Shown piece after piece: positions 6,008 to 6,563 of a stretch of DNA of 6,563 nucleotides. The translations under genes were made by a program, and so were the position numbers. This DNA is from Propionibacteriaceae bacterium. Lineage in GTDB: Bacteria > Actinomycetota > Actinomycetes > Propionibacteriales > Propionibacteriaceae. The notes under the pieces are model-generated. The model saw nothing but the letters and a program-made list of their open reading frames with translations, did no database searches and had not been told where the DNA came from. Each line of letters begins with the position of its first letter. Position 1 is the stretch's first letter. Location: contig JAUMYR010000007.1 in the NCBI GenBank assembly GCA_030528545.1, positions 35,282 to 41,844 on the forward strand, given 5' to 3'.

Positions 6008-6563
6008 GGAGGGCGGTCTTCTTCTGTAACCTGCTGGTCCTGTTCATGACCGGGGTGTTTCTGGGCCTGCTGGAGTCGCGGAACCAGCAGTACCGCATGG
6101 CGACCTTCGGGATGCCCGGAGCGGTGATCCTCGATGTGGTGGCCGACCCCAGCCGGGGCTTCCCGGAGCCGCAGCAGGTCCGGGAGGCCCTGGACAGGGC
6201 GGCCGGGGTGCTCGGCCGCGCCGAGTGCACCGTGGTGCTGGACGGCGTCGGCAACGAGGGGCCGCGCCACGGCCTCCACGACTCGGCCGGATTCCTGACC
6301 CACGAGCTGACCAGCGGGTCTGGGCTGAACACTGAGGATTTCCGGGGCCGGACGCGGCGCATGATGCTGAACGCGGGGTCCTTCGTCGGTGAGCGGCCGG
6401 AGCTGTACTTCGACCCGTCCTGGCAGGCCGTGGGCTGGTTCCGCCCGGTCGGCGGGGACCGGTTCGTGACCAGCTGGTATGTGCTGTTCAGCGACGAGGC
6501 CTTCCTCGGCACCTACTACGTCCGGGCCGGGGACGAGTCCCAGGCCCGGGACCTCGCCGAGGC
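6004..6563 (+). CDS. Membrane-anchored protein of unknown function, 5' part only
   Basis: The frame is open from the GTG at 6004 to the window edge (186 complete codons), and no other usual start lies upstream before a stop at 5917-5919. The product starts M-R-R, followed by a hydrophobic segment at about residues 5-23 (VFFCNLLVLFMTGVFLGLL), then a polar region with no further span up to the edge. Positive residues before the span suggest a signal anchor with the rest outside the cell. A single N-terminal span followed by a large extracytoplasmic domain is typical of FtsX/MacB-like ABC permeases, including those beside bacteriocin genes, but the later spans lie beyond the window, so this is only a guess. 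There is no strong Shine-Dalgarno; the start overlaps the stop of the 5774 ORF (GTGA), so coupling is possible. Third positions are GC-rich, supporting real coding. Confidence 0.7.
   Translation, partial: MRRAVFFCNLLVLFMTGVFLGLLESRNQQYRMATFGMPGAVILDVVADPSRGFPEPQQVREALDRAAGVLGRAECTVVLDGVGNEGPRHGLHDSAGFLTHELTSGSGLNTEDFRGRTRRMMLNAGSFVGERPELYFDPSWQAVGWFRPVGGDRFVTSWYVLFSDEAFLGTYYVRAGDESQARDLAE

Noticed and set aside
5826..6512. 228-codon minus-strand frame opposite the membrane gene
   Set aside because: Ser/Arg/Pro-rich product without motifs. The plus-strand frame has a sensible membrane anchor and better codon use.

Overview
The window reads as a fragment of a high-GC Gram-positive (Actinomycetota) chromosome. 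The evidence is strongly GC-biased third codon positions, GTG/TTG starts, a -10-like TANNNT hexamer placed directly in front of a gene without a Shine-Dalgarno, and a MetP/MetS-type transporter pair like the one known from Corynebacterium. I cannot fix the genus.

Layout, all genes on the + strand. Positions 1-136 are a promoter/leader region. 137-1681 encodes a sodium:solute symporter of the NSS family, and 1678-1809 encodes its 43-residue single-span partner MetS, overlapping by GTGA. Only 26 bases later begins a two-gene RNA repair cassette: hen1 (1836-3185, 3'-terminal RNA ribose 2'-O-methyltransferase) and pnkp (3182-5665, polynucleotide kinase, 2',3'-phosphatase and RNA ligase in one chain), overlapping by ATGA. 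A hairpin just after pnkp may end the transcript. 5700-6003 holds a candidate promoter, a doubtful 77-codon ORF and a run of inverted repeats. From 6004 to the window edge runs the 5' part of an unrecognised membrane-anchored protein.

How the genes work together: the symporter and MetS should import methionine and/or alanine. Pnkp heals broken RNA ends (5'-OH to 5'-phosphate, removal of 2',3'-cyclic phosphate) and seals them. Hen1 adds a 2'-O-methyl group to the 3' end before sealing, so the repaired junction resists being cut again at the same place by a ribotoxin. This is a described system, and every catalytic residue I could place in Pnkp and Hen1 is present, so the cassette looks functional. 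Hen1 consumes S-adenosylmethionine, so a methionine importer directly upstream is a suggestive but unproven link.

The least explained part is 5835-5964, which carries twin 10-bp palindromes nested in a longer stem and two mutually exclusive pairings. It could be a regulatory leader or operator for the gene at 6004.
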